DNA of 64,000 bases, from contig CAXXQD010000023.1 of NCBI GenBank assembly GCA_963677475.2, positions 310,001 to 374,000 of the forward strand. Direction: 5' to 3'. The position numbers were made by a program, and so were the translations under genes. This DNA is from JABMQB01 sp963677475 (GTDB lineage Bacteria; Bacteroidota; Bacteroidia; Bacteroidales; Prolixibacteraceae). Of the stretch, positions 37,595 through 46,096 are shown one piece after another. The notes under the pieces were generated by a model. That model saw only the letters and a program-made list of their open reading frames with translations, ran no database searches and had not been told where the DNA came from. Each line of letters begins with the position of its first letter. Positions within the stretch are counted from its first letter, which is position 1.

Positions 37595-38571
37595 TATGCC
37601 TCCACTTTTTGCGTTGACAATTTCGATTTACCAAGTTCTTTCCGTGACCAAAGTCCAGAAATTGACAATCCGCTTATGATATGCCAAATACCCCACCACG
37701 CTGCAACCACTGCCATGCCACCGAGTTCGTATTCCGGAGGGAATATCTTTGGATTAAACATCAATACAAGTGCAAGTCCTGAGTTTTGTATTCCTGTTTC
37801 CAGGGTTATTGCACGCCTATCAATCCTTGGCCTTTTCATAATTGTACTAAACACAAACCCCGTTCCTAAAGCCAAAGCATTATGAACTAAAACAATAAGA
37901 AAAATAAGATGGATAACACGTAAAAAATTATCGAAATTTGCTGAAAGCAATACAAAAACAAATGCAATAAAAATCAGGATGGAAGCTTTTCGAATTGGTT
38001 TCTTGATTTTTTCGGTAACCCTTGGCAGATACGATGAAAACAACAATCCTAAAACAACCGGAAGCCCTAATAATATGGTTACTGTTTGTACCATTTGAAA
38101 GAGATCAATCTTAACAGGCACAAGCAAATTTGAAGCTCCTGCATTATTATAAAAATCGATGTACAAACCTCCCCACAGTGCAAAATTTAATGGAGTCATA
38201 AATGTTGCCGCAAGGGTTGCAACAGCTGTTAAACTCACGGATAAAGCAATGTTCCCTTTAGCCATTGCACTCATAAAATTCGAGATGTTTCCTCCCGGGC
38301 ACGATGCAATTAAAATCATTCCCAAAGCAACTGTTGGTGTTGGATTTATTAATAATATTAACACAAAGGTAAGTGCCGGTAATAAAACAAACTGCGATAT
38401 AACCCCGGTTAAAGCCGAAATTGGTTTAACAATCACGTCTTTAAAATGGCTCCATTTAATATCTAAAGCTACACCAAACATAATAAATGCGATGGTGATA
38501 TTTAGCGCTAATAAACCAGATGGGGAAAAATTAAGTCGTACATGGTCGAGTACTTCCAATGATTCTTTCAT
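37594..38571 (-). CDS. Bile acid:sodium symporter (BASS) family transporter
   Basis: 325-residue protein with about nine to ten TM helices. IASCPGGNISNFMSAMAKGNIALSVSLTAVATLAAT carries the Na+-site GG and crossing-helix region, and RRAITLETGIQNSGLALVLMF the second conserved motif (TGxQN). Characterised bacterial BASS proteins move bile acids, pyruvate, pantothenate or related organic anions with Na+. The substrate here cannot be told. It ends on the start codon of the acyltransferase gene and is likely co-transcribed. Confidence 0.9.
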   Translation of the reverse strand: MKESLEVLDHVRLNFSPSGLLALNITIAFIMFGVALDIKWSHFKDVIVKPISALTGVISQFVLLPALTFVLILLINPTPTVALGMILIASCPGGNISNFMSAMAKGNIALSVSLTAVATLAATFMTPLNFALWGGLYIDFYNNAGASNLLVPVKIDLFQMVQTVTILLGLPVVLGLLFSSYLPRVTEKIKKPIRKASILIFIAFVFVLLSANFDNFLRVIHLIFLIVLVHNALALGTGFVFSTIMKRPRIDRRAITLETGIQNSGLALVLMFNPKIFPPEYELGGMAVVAAWWGIWHIISGLSISGLWSRKELGKSKLSTQKVEA

Positions 38572-38696
38572 AAGTTCGGTTTTGGAACTTTGAAAATAAA
38601 AAAACTTCTGGAGAATGCAATAAAAGCATACGTTATGTATCCTTTATATTTTATTTGTTGTATTCAGGAAGTACCCGTAAAACAAAGACCATTGAG

Positions 38697-39848
38697 CTAT
38701 TTCCCTAATAACAGTTTTTTGATTTTTTTATTTATATCGGTATTGTCCATGATTCCGGTAAAGTTTTCGGCTCCAGGGCCAAAGGCAAAAACAGGCACCA
38801 TAACGGCACTGTGGGTGTGCGAGGCAAATGCACCTTTGGTTTCACCAGTTTTAAAGTCGCCACCAACAACAGCAAATGCCCCTGTTTCATGATCTGCGGT
38901 CACCACCACCAAAGTTTCCCCATTTTTTGCCGCAAATTTAAGGGCATTACCGATGGCAACATCAAAATCTAACATTTCTTCTACCAGGTATGTGGCACTA
39001 TTTTGGTGACCAGCCCAATCAATTTGTGAACCTTCCACCATTAAGAAAAACCCATCTTCATCATTATCCAAAATATTAATGGCTGTTTTTGTTGCTACCG
39101 GAAGCATATCTCCTCTTTCAGCAACCCTTTTGGTATGTTCGTATGCTACGATGCCGGCAAGTTTCCCTTTTTTGACCTTTGCAACATCCTCCATATTTTG
39201 CAATACCTGATAGCCATTCTCCTTTAATTTAATGGTAAGGTCCTGTCCATCTTCCCTTTCGGTAAAATGCTTATAACCACCGCCAATTATAACGTCAACA
39301 TCTGTTTTAAGATAATCTGCTGCGATAGCTTCATATGATCCCCTGCTTTTTTGGTGGGCAATAAATGAAGCCGGTGTGGCATGTGTCAATGCAGAAGTGG
39401 CAACCAAACCTGTTGCCAATCCGTTTGCTTCAGCATCTTCCAAAATGCTTTTTATAGGTATTGTGTCTGTATTTACGCCAATTGCCCCATTATATGTTTT
39501 AATTCCCGTGGCAAGCGCAGTTCCGGCTGCTCCCGAGTCGGTCACATAATCGGAGGCTGAAAAGGTTGTTGAGAAGCCTGTATATGGGCAATTCTCTAAA
39601 AACAAATGCCCTCCATTTGCCGAAAAACCTGCATACACATGGGCGATTCCCATACCGTCACCTATCATAAAAATGACATTTTTGGGTTTCTTGGCATCTG
39701 ATTCGAAGGTATATTTTTTTACGTTATAAGCTTTCCCTCCGATATAAAGGTCATCACTTTCAACAATTTTCTTTTCTTTATATGTTTCCTGCGCCGAACA
39801 TTGAAACGCGAATACCACTATTAAAACAATCCCACTTAATATTTTCAT
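38697..39848 (-). CDS. Alkaline phosphatase
   Basis: 383-residue secreted metallo-phosphatase with a signal peptide (ILSGIVLIVVFAFQCSAQ). NVIFMIGDGMGIAHVYA carries the first metal aspartate; DYVTDSGAAGTALATG contains the phosphoserine nucleophile; FLMVEGSQIDWAGHQN and TADHETGAFAV give the remaining Zn/Mg ligands. It hydrolyses phosphate monoesters in the periplasm or at the surface. It stands alone between a BASS transporter and an ECF operon; no Pho-box-like site was identified in the 264 bases upstream. Confidence 0.93.
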   Translation of the reverse strand: MKILSGIVLIVVFAFQCSAQETYKEKKIVESDDLYIGGKAYNVKKYTFESDAKKPKNVIFMIGDGMGIAHVYAGFSANGGHLFLENCPYTGFSTTFSASDYVTDSGAAGTALATGIKTYNGAIGVNTDTIPIKSILEDAEANGLATGLVATSALTHATPASFIAHQKSRGSYEAIAADYLKTDVDVIIGGGYKHFTEREDGQDLTIKLKENGYQVLQNMEDVAKVKKGKLAGIVAYEHTKRVAERGDMLPVATKTAINILDNDEDGFFLMVEGSQIDWAGHQNSATYLVEEMLDFDVAIGNALKFAAKNGETLVVVTADHETGAFAVVGGDFKTGETKGAFASHTHSAVMVPVFAFGPGAENFTGIMDNTDINKKIKKLLLGK

Positions 39849-40054
39849 TATTATTATTTTTTAGAATCCAATTTTACTTAAATAAAATCAACTTTGCGTA
39901 AAATTTATGCTAAGTTTAATTTAAACTAAATTTAAGTTGAGCAAATTAAACAAATTGTTCTTCAATAAGACTTATATTTTTACAAAAGGTTCAATGCATG
40001 GATAAGTTATTCATGCTATCCTTTCAAAATTCAACAAAACACAAACCTAATAAC

Positions 40055-40091
40055 AAAAAAATCCCGGAAATCTCAATAAGAATTCCCGGGG
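40055..40091 (-). terminator. Intrinsic terminator of the ECF sigma operon
   Basis: Read on the minus strand, a GC-rich hairpin with CCGGG / CCCGG arms (between 40063 and 40090, one internal mismatch) is followed by a run of seven T. It sits about 22 bases after the stop of the repeat-protein gene, the last of the three-gene operon. Confidence 0.7.
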
Positions 40092-40112
40092 CAAAAAATA
40101 AATTTTGATCAA

Positions 40113-41420
40113 TTATTGGGCTATTTTCACAGCCATGTCGTATCCTTGGACTGTTATATTCGAAACGCCATCCCCAACACGTGCCTTTACATGCATTTCA
40201 TCGTCCTCTTTTATTTTTTCAATATAGGTTAGATTATTAGGGAGGTTCACCTTTGGATACTTTATATCCATTATTAGGTTATAACTTGTACCTGATTCTA
40301 AATCCATGCTCACACTGGTATATTTCCCTTTTGCAAATATTTCTTTAAATCCTGATTTTACATTCTCGACCGAGATATTATCATCGTAACCAGAAACAAA
40401 AAGCGAAGTGTTTAGCGTTCCGATTTTATAATCGGAATACTTGCTTTCCTCAATATTTAAGGAGCTTAAATTTGACACTTTCAATATGTCGTCGTAAGAC
40501 CTGGCGGAATGAACCGATCCAATCGTTTCAAAAGCCAGCTCCGAATATTTACTGGTAAAAGTTAGTTCTTTTACATTGTTGCCTTTAAAATTATCATCGT
40601 AAATATTCAGCACCAGGGTGCCAATAGTACCTCCAAAATCAAAATCTGAATATTTGGAAGTAATCTCGCCATTTCCTAAATCCCTGATTTGCAACCGATC
40701 GTCATACACTTGGCCTTTCAGGTTAGCTACCTTACCAACTTCAAGACTTGAATATTTGCTTTTCAAAGCCACATCTCCTGCTTCATCTGCTATTAGGCCT
40801 GAGTCATATAAATCTAATTCTAAAGCCTTACACTTTCCGATGGACCCTTTTGCATATTTCATTTTTATTTCAGAAGGTGACCCAAAATCCCCTGCAACTA
40901 TTTTCCCATCGTATTGGCTCAAATATACCCTTGAACTTATATTCGCAAGTTTCAAATCGCTATATTTATTCACCAAATTAAGTTCTGATTGTCTGGGAAT
41001 TATAAGTTCATGGCTCACCTCAAATTTTGAAATGCGTACTTTCTCCCCATTTAATAGTTTCATGGTAGTCCTTCCGTTTATGGAATTCATGCTCTCCCAA
41101 AAACGGGTATCAATTTCAAACTCGTTGCCATCCTGTTCGAACTCAAAATCGTCGATCGCTGCCATAACTTTGTCCAAATCCTCCTGTGAGTTGCCAATTA
41201 AGCGCACAGTGGTTGTAATTTTAACGGTATTCTCATCAGAAATACGAACATCAAGGTCCCCGGATTTATTTTGAATACGCATTTTTGTTCCTTCAGGCAC
41301 GGCGGCATTTTTACTTAAGGTTTTTGATACTTCGATGGCCTCAGTTTGAATAAAAATTCCAATTACCAATATCAGGGCAATCGCAATGCATTTAAAGCTC
41401 CAAATAACTGATTTCTTCAT
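40113..41420 (-). CDS. Secreted repeat protein, DUF4097-like beta-solenoid, in ECF operon
   Basis: 435 residues, signal-anchored (SFKCIAIALILVIGIFIQTEA). After a DUF4097-like start (MRIQNKSGDLDVRISDENTVKITTTV), residues about 150-375 form six to seven repeats of 34-36 residues, each with KYS at one turn and YDD about 17 residues later, the pattern of a beta-solenoid. Function unknown. It overlaps the anti-sigma-like gene and ends at a terminator, so it is probably an envelope protein made or sensed through the sigma factor. The ATG at 41444 would extend it by 8 residues. Confidence 0.8.
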   Translation of the reverse strand: MKKSVIWSFKCIAIALILVIGIFIQTEAIEVSKTLSKNAAVPEGTKMRIQNKSGDLDVRISDENTVKITTTVRLIGNSQEDLDKVMAAIDDFEFEQDGNEFEIDTRFWESMNSINGRTTMKLLNGEKVRISKFEVSHELIIPRQSELNLVNKYSDLKLANISSRVYLSQYDGKIVAGDFGSPSEIKMKYAKGSIGKCKALELDLYDSGLIADEAGDVALKSKYSSLEVGKVANLKGQVYDDRLQIRDLGNGEITSKYSDFDFGGTIGTLVLNIYDDNFKGNNVKELTFTSKYSELAFETIGSVHSARSYDDILKVSNLSSLNIEESKYSDYKIGTLNTSLFVSGYDDNISVENVKSGFKEIFAKGKYTSVSMDLESGTSYNLIMDIKYPKVNLPNNLTYIEKIKEDDEMHVKARVGDGVSNITVQGYDMAVKIAQ

Positions 41421-41919
41421 CTTTATTTTGTTTTTCGATTTCATGTAATATGTTGTCCAATATCCTTATTTTTTTGGCATGGTAATCAAGTAGGGCTCGT
41501 ACAATAAATTCGTTGGCACCATCCTCCTTCAAATCCGATTTGTAGGATGCATAAATTTCATCCAGTTGATCAAGTTCTTCCAGCAAAAATTGAAGTTGGC
41601 TCAGATCACTGCCCGATGTTTTTATCAGCTTCCACTTTGCTTGCGCTGTGTCAATTAATTCAGCTTCCTGCTTTTTTAATTCGGGCGAAACATTGGCCAA
41701 TACCTCGAATTTTGATTTGTTTGTTTCGTTATAAACAACATAGGTTATGGATACCACCAACAGGAAGATTGCTGCCACTTCCCAGAATATTGCGGCATTT
41801 AAAGTCCTTTTTTTATGCATCCCCGATTGGATTCCCTGCCAAAGAAGGTCATCGTCGGGAGTATCAACATCAAGTGTTGACCTTTTCTTTTTCAAATATT
41901 TCTCCAGGTTCTTTTTCAT
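41392..41919 (-). CDS. Putative anti-sigma factor (single TM)
   Basis: 175 residues: a charged cytosolic N-terminus (LEKYLKKKRSTLDVDTPDDDLLWQGIQSGMHKKR), one TM helix near 45-62 (WEVAAIFLLVVSITYVVY) and a helical extracytoplasmic domain (SQLQFLLEELDQLDEIYASYKSDL). No zinc-type HxxxCxxC motif is seen. It overlaps the ECF sigma gene by 50 bases and the next gene by about 29, so all three are translationally linked. Topology and context make it the likely membrane-bound inhibitor of the sigma factor; homology itself is not recognised. Confidence 0.72.
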   Translation of the reverse strand: MKKNLEKYLKKKRSTLDVDTPDDDLLWQGIQSGMHKKRTLNAAIFWEVAAIFLLVVSITYVVYNETNKSKFEVLANVSPELKKQEAELIDTAQAKWKLIKTSGSDLSQLQFLLEELDQLDEIYASYKSDLKEDGANEFIVRALLDYHAKKIRILDNILHEIEKQNKDEEISYLEL

Positions 41920-42451
41920 GTATTTCTTTTTTAATCAACTCCCCTAATAGTTGTTTTGCCCTAAAATATTGTGTTTTTGAAGTAGATTCGCTTATTCCCA
42001 GCTTCTCAGAAATCTCTGCGTGCCTATAGCCTTCCAAAGCTTTTAATACAAGAATTTCGCGCGCTCCATCGGGCAATTCCTTAATGGCATCGTGCACCAA
42101 TTCTTCACTAATATTGCTGTCAAATTCCTCTTCTTCCATGTCTTCAGGCAAAGCTCCGTCACTAGTTTCTTCAAAATAAAACGGCTTCTTTTTTTTCCTG
42201 TAATCGAGGCACAAGCGAATGGTAATTTGTTTTAGCCATCCCCCAAATGCAAAATCATCATTTAATGTATGAATATTTGTAAACGCTTTTATAAATGCAT
42301 CCTGGGTAATATCATGTGCCTCTTCCCTATTCCCACTCATTCGGATGGCAATATTAAACATAGCCTTTGAATAAAGCTTGTACAATTGAAACTGCGCCTG
42401 GGCATCGCCTTTTTTGCACAATTTTACAAGTTGATAGCCATCAATTTTCAC
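41870..42451 (-). CDS. ECF-family RNA polymerase sigma factor
   Basis: 193 residues. Region 2 is YSKAMFNIAIRMSGNREEAHDITQDAFIKAF, with the -10-binding end FGGWLKQITIRLCLDYRKKK; region 4 is GAREILVLKALEGYRHAEISEKLGISESTSKTQYFRAKQLL. The GTG at 42451 is taken as the start because an ECF-type promoter lies at 42479-42503. The ATG at 42508 would lie upstream of the transcript. It is probably autoregulated and held by the membrane protein encoded next. Confidence 0.92.
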   Translation of the reverse strand: MKIDGYQLVKLCKKGDAQAQFQLYKLYSKAMFNIAIRMSGNREEAHDITQDAFIKAFTNIHTLNDDFAFGGWLKQITIRLCLDYRKKKKPFYFEETSDGALPEDMEEEEFDSNISEELVHDAIKELPDGAREILVLKALEGYRHAEISEKLGISESTSKTQYFRAKQLLGELIKKEIHEKEPGEIFEKEKVNT

Positions 42452-42478
42452 ATTCAATTTAAATCGCTTTGTATGTAT

Positions 42479-42503
42479 GACGAAGACCTTTAAAAAAGGT
42501 TGG
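42479..42503 (-). promoter_or_regulatory. Candidate autoregulated ECF promoter
   Basis: On the minus strand CCAACCTTTTTT supplies an ECF-type -35 (AACC at 42498-42501), and CGTC (42479-42482) the -10, separated by 15 bases and 28 bases upstream of the sigma GTG. AACC...CGTC is the classic ECF promoter form, placed before the sigma gene itself. Confidence 0.6.
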
Positions 42504-42520
42504 AACAATAAGTTAGGAAT

Positions 42521-43183
42521 TTACTGAAATTTCTTTAATTCCAGTTGATCAAAATCTTCGTTTAGCTTAAAATAGGTAATGTCTTTTCCTGCTTCCATAA
42601 CCAGGATTTCGAGTAGGATAAAATTGGAGAGAATATCGATTGCTTTGTGCCTTGAAATTGGCGCAGTTCGCATAAATTTAGAAAGGGTAATACTGCCATG
42701 TGAATTTAAATAATCAACCAGGAATTTTTCATCGTCGGAATAGGAAATATAAATGCCTTTCGGGCTTTTTTGTTTCTTCCAAACCTCTACCTGAATCCTG
42801 TTGACCACAATATTTTCATCCCTTTTGCGGATATAGGCAATCCATTTTCCCGAATCGTCTTTGGCAAAGTGAGGTTTGTTCGAACTGGCATCCACGTTAA
42901 TTTCCAAAACGGTTTTGCCGTTCATATTCCATTGGTAGGTTGTAAAAGGTATTTTGGGTTCGGCATACATATTAGCTGCTGCCTCAATCATATAAAACTC
43001 TTCATCGGAACTTACGCCAGCAATTTTCCCGTTGTCTTTCACTCCAAGTAAAAGGCGCCCACCATTGGTATTGGCAAAAGCCACCAATGATTTGGCAATT
43101 TTTCTGGAATCACTCACGCAAAACTTAAAGTCTTGCATTTGATGTTCCCCTTCAGCAATAAGTTTTAAGAGTTTTGAAGGCAT
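42521..43183 (-). CDS. AlbA_2/Schlafen-type putative DNA-binding protein
   Basis: 220 residues. The N-terminal AlbA_2 (Schlafen-like) fold is clear: EGEHQMQDFKFCVSDSRKIAKSLVAFANTNGGRLLLGVKDNGKIAGV, the EFK...FANTxGGxLxxGVxDxGxIxG pattern. The C-terminal part (YLNSHGSITLSKFMRTAPISRHKAIDILSNFILLEIL) looks like a winged helix. Such proteins are often called ATP-binding or transcriptional regulators, but activity is rarely shown. It lies upstream of the ECF promoter and may be unrelated to that operon. Confidence 0.8.
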   Translation of the reverse strand: MPSKLLKLIAEGEHQMQDFKFCVSDSRKIAKSLVAFANTNGGRLLLGVKDNGKIAGVSSDEEFYMIEAAANMYAEPKIPFTTYQWNMNGKTVLEINVDASSNKPHFAKDDSGKWIAYIRKRDENIVVNRIQVEVWKKQKSPKGIYISYSDDEKFLVDYLNSHGSITLSKFMRTAPISRHKAIDILSNFILLEILVMEAGKDITYFKLNEDFDQLELKKFQ

Positions 43184-43255
43184 GATTTGAGATTAATATC
43201 GTTTTCTAGTTCAAATTAAGTTTTTGAAAAATCTGCACATTCAGGGCCCTGCAAA

Positions 43256-43702
43256 TTATTTCATCCACTCAAATGTTGAATAATGTGTTCCGTCCATTCC
43301 AAGTTTGGCATAAACCTTTTGCGCCTTAATATTGGTATTATCAACATAAAGCCGAAGTCCTTTGATCCGCTCATCGTTCATCACAATATCCTTAACATAC
43401 TTGTACATTTTAGAATATATGCCTTTTCTCCGATACTCAGGTTTTATGTAAACAGATTGAATCCACCAAACCACCCCGTTTCGCCAGTCGCTCCATTCAA
43501 AGGTTATCATTAACGAACCAACAAGTTCCCCATTGCTTTCCGCAACATAATAAATCCCTTTAGACCGGTCTTTAAATACTGCATCTGCCCCTTTAAGAAC
43601 AGTAGGCAAATTCAATTGTAAACTTTCGGTTTCAAGTGCCATTGCAAGCTGAAATGCAGCAATTGTTTCTTTATCTGTAAAATTTGCTTCTCGTACAATC
43701 AT
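43256..43702 (-). CDS. GNAT family N-acetyltransferase
   Basis: 148 residues, the normal single-domain size. MIVREANFTDKETIAAFQLAM is the N-terminal strand-helix, YYVAESNGELVGSLMITFEWSDWR motif B/D, and WIQSVYIKPEYRRKGIYSKMYKYV the acetyl-CoA pyrophosphate loop (Q/RxxGxG/A variant RRKGIY), followed by LRLYVDNTNIKAQKVYAKLGM. The acceptor substrate is unknown. No operon partner is obvious. Confidence 0.88.
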   Translation of the reverse strand: MIVREANFTDKETIAAFQLAMALETESLQLNLPTVLKGADAVFKDRSKGIYYVAESNGELVGSLMITFEWSDWRNGVVWWIQSVYIKPEYRRKGIYSKMYKYVKDIVMNDERIKGLRLYVDNTNIKAQKVYAKLGMDGTHYSTFEWMK

Positions 43703-43807
43703 TTTGATTTTTAACTTCTGATACCCAATTCTGCTTATATTATAATAAATGAAACCAATTCAACAAAAAATATTGAAAATAATTGGAGGGTTTATAAAAA
43801 CAGGATG

Positions 43808-44128
43808 TTATTTAATTTTGGTAAGGATATCTTCGATTTTGATTCGCTCCTCCTCCATTAACACCAATTGCATTTTATGCTCTTTAAGCACATCCTGCAC
43901 TTTCGGGCCAACTTCACCTGTTACAATGGTTGTAACGCCATGTTTCTCAAGAAATGCAACCAGGTTAACCCCTGCTTTTTCACCATCTTTAAATGGATTG
44001 TCAATGATGGCATGGTCTTTTTTTATTGCATCGTACAATACAATGCTTTCGCACCTTCCGAAACGAATATCCAGGAATGATTTGAGGGTTTTACCTTTAG
44101 AAGATATTGCAATCATTTTCTTCATCAT
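43808..44128 (-). CDS. NifX/NifB-C-type dinitrogenase cofactor-family protein
   Basis: 106 residues, a stand-alone Nitro_FeMo-Co domain: MIAISSKGKTLKSFLDIRFGRCESIVLYD, then NPFKDGEKAGVNLVAFLEKHGVTTIVTGEVGPKVQDVLKEHKMQLVL. Small members of this family bind Fe-S or Mo/Fe clusters in nitrogen fixers but are common in non-fixing anaerobes with unknown roles. No nif genes are visible, so nitrogen fixation should not be inferred. The start MMKKMIAIS is chosen; a longer frame begins at 44152. Confidence 0.82.
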   Translation of the reverse strand: MMKKMIAISSKGKTLKSFLDIRFGRCESIVLYDAIKKDHAIIDNPFKDGEKAGVNLVAFLEKHGVTTIVTGEVGPKVQDVLKEHKMQLVLMEEERIKIEDILTKIK

Positions 44129-44179
44129 ATATGTATTTATTTGGTCGCCCAAGATTTATTACTTAAACTAATCCTTTGC

Positions 44180-44530
44180 TTATTTGTTCACCAGTTCCTC
44201 CCAATATTCAAGAGCCCTTCGTGTATGCGGTATTATAACACTACCCGCCGCAACATTTGCAATTGAAAAAACATCAAAAAGTTCTGGTGTTGTAAGGCCT
44301 TGCTCCAAACATTTCTCAAGATGGTATTTTATACAATCATCGCAGCGCAATACCAACGATGACACCAAACCCAGCATTTCTTTTGTTTTGACATCCAAAG
44401 CACCTTCCTGATAAGTTAATGTATCCAGGCTAAAGAACCTTTTCATCACTTTATTGTCTGATGCCAGGATCTTTTCGTTCATTTTATCTCGGAAGTCATT
44501 AAACTCTTTTCTTATATCGCCCATAGCCAA
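44180..44530 (-). CDS. Carboxymuconolactone decarboxylase family protein (AhpD-like)
   Basis: 116-residue all-helical CMD-family protein. The AhpD-type redox centre is seen as LRCDDCIKYHLEKCLEQG, a CxxC with the following His as in peroxidase-reductase members. The surroundings (KTKEMLGLVSSLVLRCDDC; VAAGSVIIPHTRRALEYWEEL) are typical of small trimer/hexamer-forming members. It may handle peroxides or act as a disulfide oxidoreductase; no peroxiredoxin is adjacent. It lies 9 bases after miaB and is probably co-transcribed with it. Confidence 0.87.
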   Translation of the reverse strand: MAMGDIRKEFNDFRDKMNEKILASDNKVMKRFFSLDTLTYQEGALDVKTKEMLGLVSSLVLRCDDCIKYHLEKCLEQGLTTPELFDVFSIANVAAGSVIIPHTRRALEYWEELVNK

Positions 44531-44539
44531 GTTTTTTGT

Positions 44540-45865
44540 TTATACCGATTCCCCGATCAATGTTGTTTGTGTACAATCGTTTATTTTCACAAGTACAATA
44601 TCGCCTTTGCCGAAATTTTCTTTAGGGAACACAACCACTTTATTTTGTGACGACCTTCCGAAGAGCTTGTCTTTCGATTTTTTTGAAGTCCCTTCAACCA
44701 ACACTTCAAAGGTACGGCCAATATCTTTACGGTTCATTTCCAACGAAAGTTTGTTTTGTAAAGCTATTATTTCGTTTAACCGCTCGCCTTTTTCTTCTTC
44801 CGAAACATCGTCCTTTAAATTTTTATGGGCAAAAGTCCCGGGCCGTTCTGAGTATTTAAACATAAATGCCGAATCAAACTTTGCCCACTCCATTAATTCC
44901 AGGGTTTGCTGATGGTCTTCAAGTGTTTCGGTACAAAAACCACAAAAAACATCGGTAGTAATGCCACAATCCGGAATAATTTCACGAATTGCATTAATCC
45001 GGTCCATGTACCATTCACGATCGTATTTTCGGTTCATAAGCTTTAAAATCTTTGAACTTCCCGATTGTAAAGGTAAATGAATGTGCTTGCAAATATTGGG
45101 GTATTTCGCAATCATTTTTAACACCTTGTCCGACATATCTTTCGGGTGAGATGTGGTAAACCGTACCCTGATTTCAGGAACCTCTTCGGCAACAAGCCCC
45201 AACAAGTCCCAGAATTTTATTGGTTTTCTTTCGCCTTCGGGCAGCCATTTATAGGAATTTACATTTTGACCGAGCAATGTAACTTCTTTGTAACCGTTTT
45301 TAACCAGGTCCTGTACTTCGTTTAAAATGTCACGCGGATCGCGGCTTCGTTCCCTCCCACGGGTGTAGGGTACAATACAGTAAGTGCAAAAATTATTGCA
45401 TCCCCTGGCAATGCTTACAAAACCTGATATTGTTTTATCACCTATCCTTACAGGAGTGATTTTATCATAAGTTTCATCTTCCGATAAAGCAACATTAATG
45501 GCTTTATCGCCTTGTTCTGCTTTATCGATCAAATAAGGCAAGTCGCGGTATGCATCCGGTCCGGCAACCAAATCAACAGCTTTATGTTCCAACAATTTAT
45601 CCTGGATTCGTTCGGCCATACAACCAATAACCCCAACAAGCAATTTCTTATTTTTCCTCTTTATACTGTTGTACAAATCAAGCCTTCCCCAAATTCGTTG
45701 TTCGGCATTTTCCCTGATCGAACAGGTATTCAGAAAAATAGTATCGGCATTTTCAGCCGAATCGGTAAGTTGATAATCCTTCACCTGCATAACAGCTGCC
45801 ACCACCTCACTATCGGCAACGTTCATTTGGCAGCCATAGGTTTCTATGTATAATTTTTTAGTCAC
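44540..45865 (-). CDS. miaB: tRNA-2-methylthio-N6-dimethylallyladenosine synthase
   Basis: 441-residue radical-SAM methylthiotransferase modifying A37 of tRNAs. The N-terminal UPF0004 cluster cysteines are in TYGCQMNVADSE, LNTCSIRENAEQ and VIGCMAER; the radical-SAM motif is ARGCNNFCTYCIVPYTRGRERSR (CxxxCxxC); LPLQSGSSKILKLMNRKY and DVFCGFCTETLEDHQQTLELM match MiaB rather than RimO/MtaB. A C-terminal TRAM domain (GRTFEVLVEG...GDIVLVKINDCTQTTLIGE) completes it. It starts with GTG. Confidence 0.96.
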   Translation of the reverse strand: MTKKLYIETYGCQMNVADSEVVAAVMQVKDYQLTDSAENADTIFLNTCSIRENAEQRIWGRLDLYNSIKRKNKKLLVGVIGCMAERIQDKLLEHKAVDLVAGPDAYRDLPYLIDKAEQGDKAINVALSEDETYDKITPVRIGDKTISGFVSIARGCNNFCTYCIVPYTRGRERSRDPRDILNEVQDLVKNGYKEVTLLGQNVNSYKWLPEGERKPIKFWDLLGLVAEEVPEIRVRFTTSHPKDMSDKVLKMIAKYPNICKHIHLPLQSGSSKILKLMNRKYDREWYMDRINAIREIIPDCGITTDVFCGFCTETLEDHQQTLELMEWAKFDSAFMFKYSERPGTFAHKNLKDDVSEEEKGERLNEIIALQNKLSLEMNRKDIGRTFEVLVEGTSKKSKDKLFGRSSQNKVVVFPKENFGKGDIVLVKINDCTQTTLIGESV

Positions 45866-45885
45866 CCTTTTTGAATTTTAATCTG

Positions 45886-45893
45886 CAAAAATA
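45886..45893 (-). promoter_or_regulatory. Candidate -7 element for miaB
   Basis: TATTTTTG on the minus strand is a perfect TAnnTTTG match, 20 bases upstream of the miaB GTG. No convincing -33 partner is seen. Confidence 0.35.
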
Positions 45894-46067
45894 GGGGATT
45901 TTTTCCATATAAAATTTGATTGCCCAATTTTTCAAGTTCAGATTAACTTAACATTCCAAATAGTTATTAACAGCTTATTATCATTGTATTAATACTCAGG
46001 CGTGGATTATTTATGCCAAAGCAATTCCTTGTGGATAATTTCGTTATCGATATAAATCAATTTAATT

Positions 46068-46075
46068 TATATTTG
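46068..46075 (+). promoter_or_regulatory. Candidate -7 element for SPOR-protein / purF
   Basis: TATATTTG matches TAnnTTTG exactly and ends 21 bases before the ATG at 46097. It argues against an upstream in-frame ATG at 46013, which would precede the transcript start. Confidence 0.4.
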
Positions 46076-46096
46076 CAACCTCAACGAATATATAGA

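Noticed and set aside
40618..41274. 218-codon antisense frame within the repeat-protein gene
   Set aside because: It mirrors the sense repeats and has no domain, signal or operon context.
42452..42508. 19-codon N-terminal extension of the ECF sigma factor
   Set aside because: An ECF-type promoter lies within it, so it is unlikely to be translated.
43808..44128. Evidence for nitrogen fixation
   Set aside because: Only a stand-alone cofactor-family domain; no nitrogenase or assembly genes are present.
46013..46096. In-frame upstream extension of the SPOR protein
   Set aside because: The extension precedes a signal peptide starting at 46097 and a perfect -7 element lies between the two starts.
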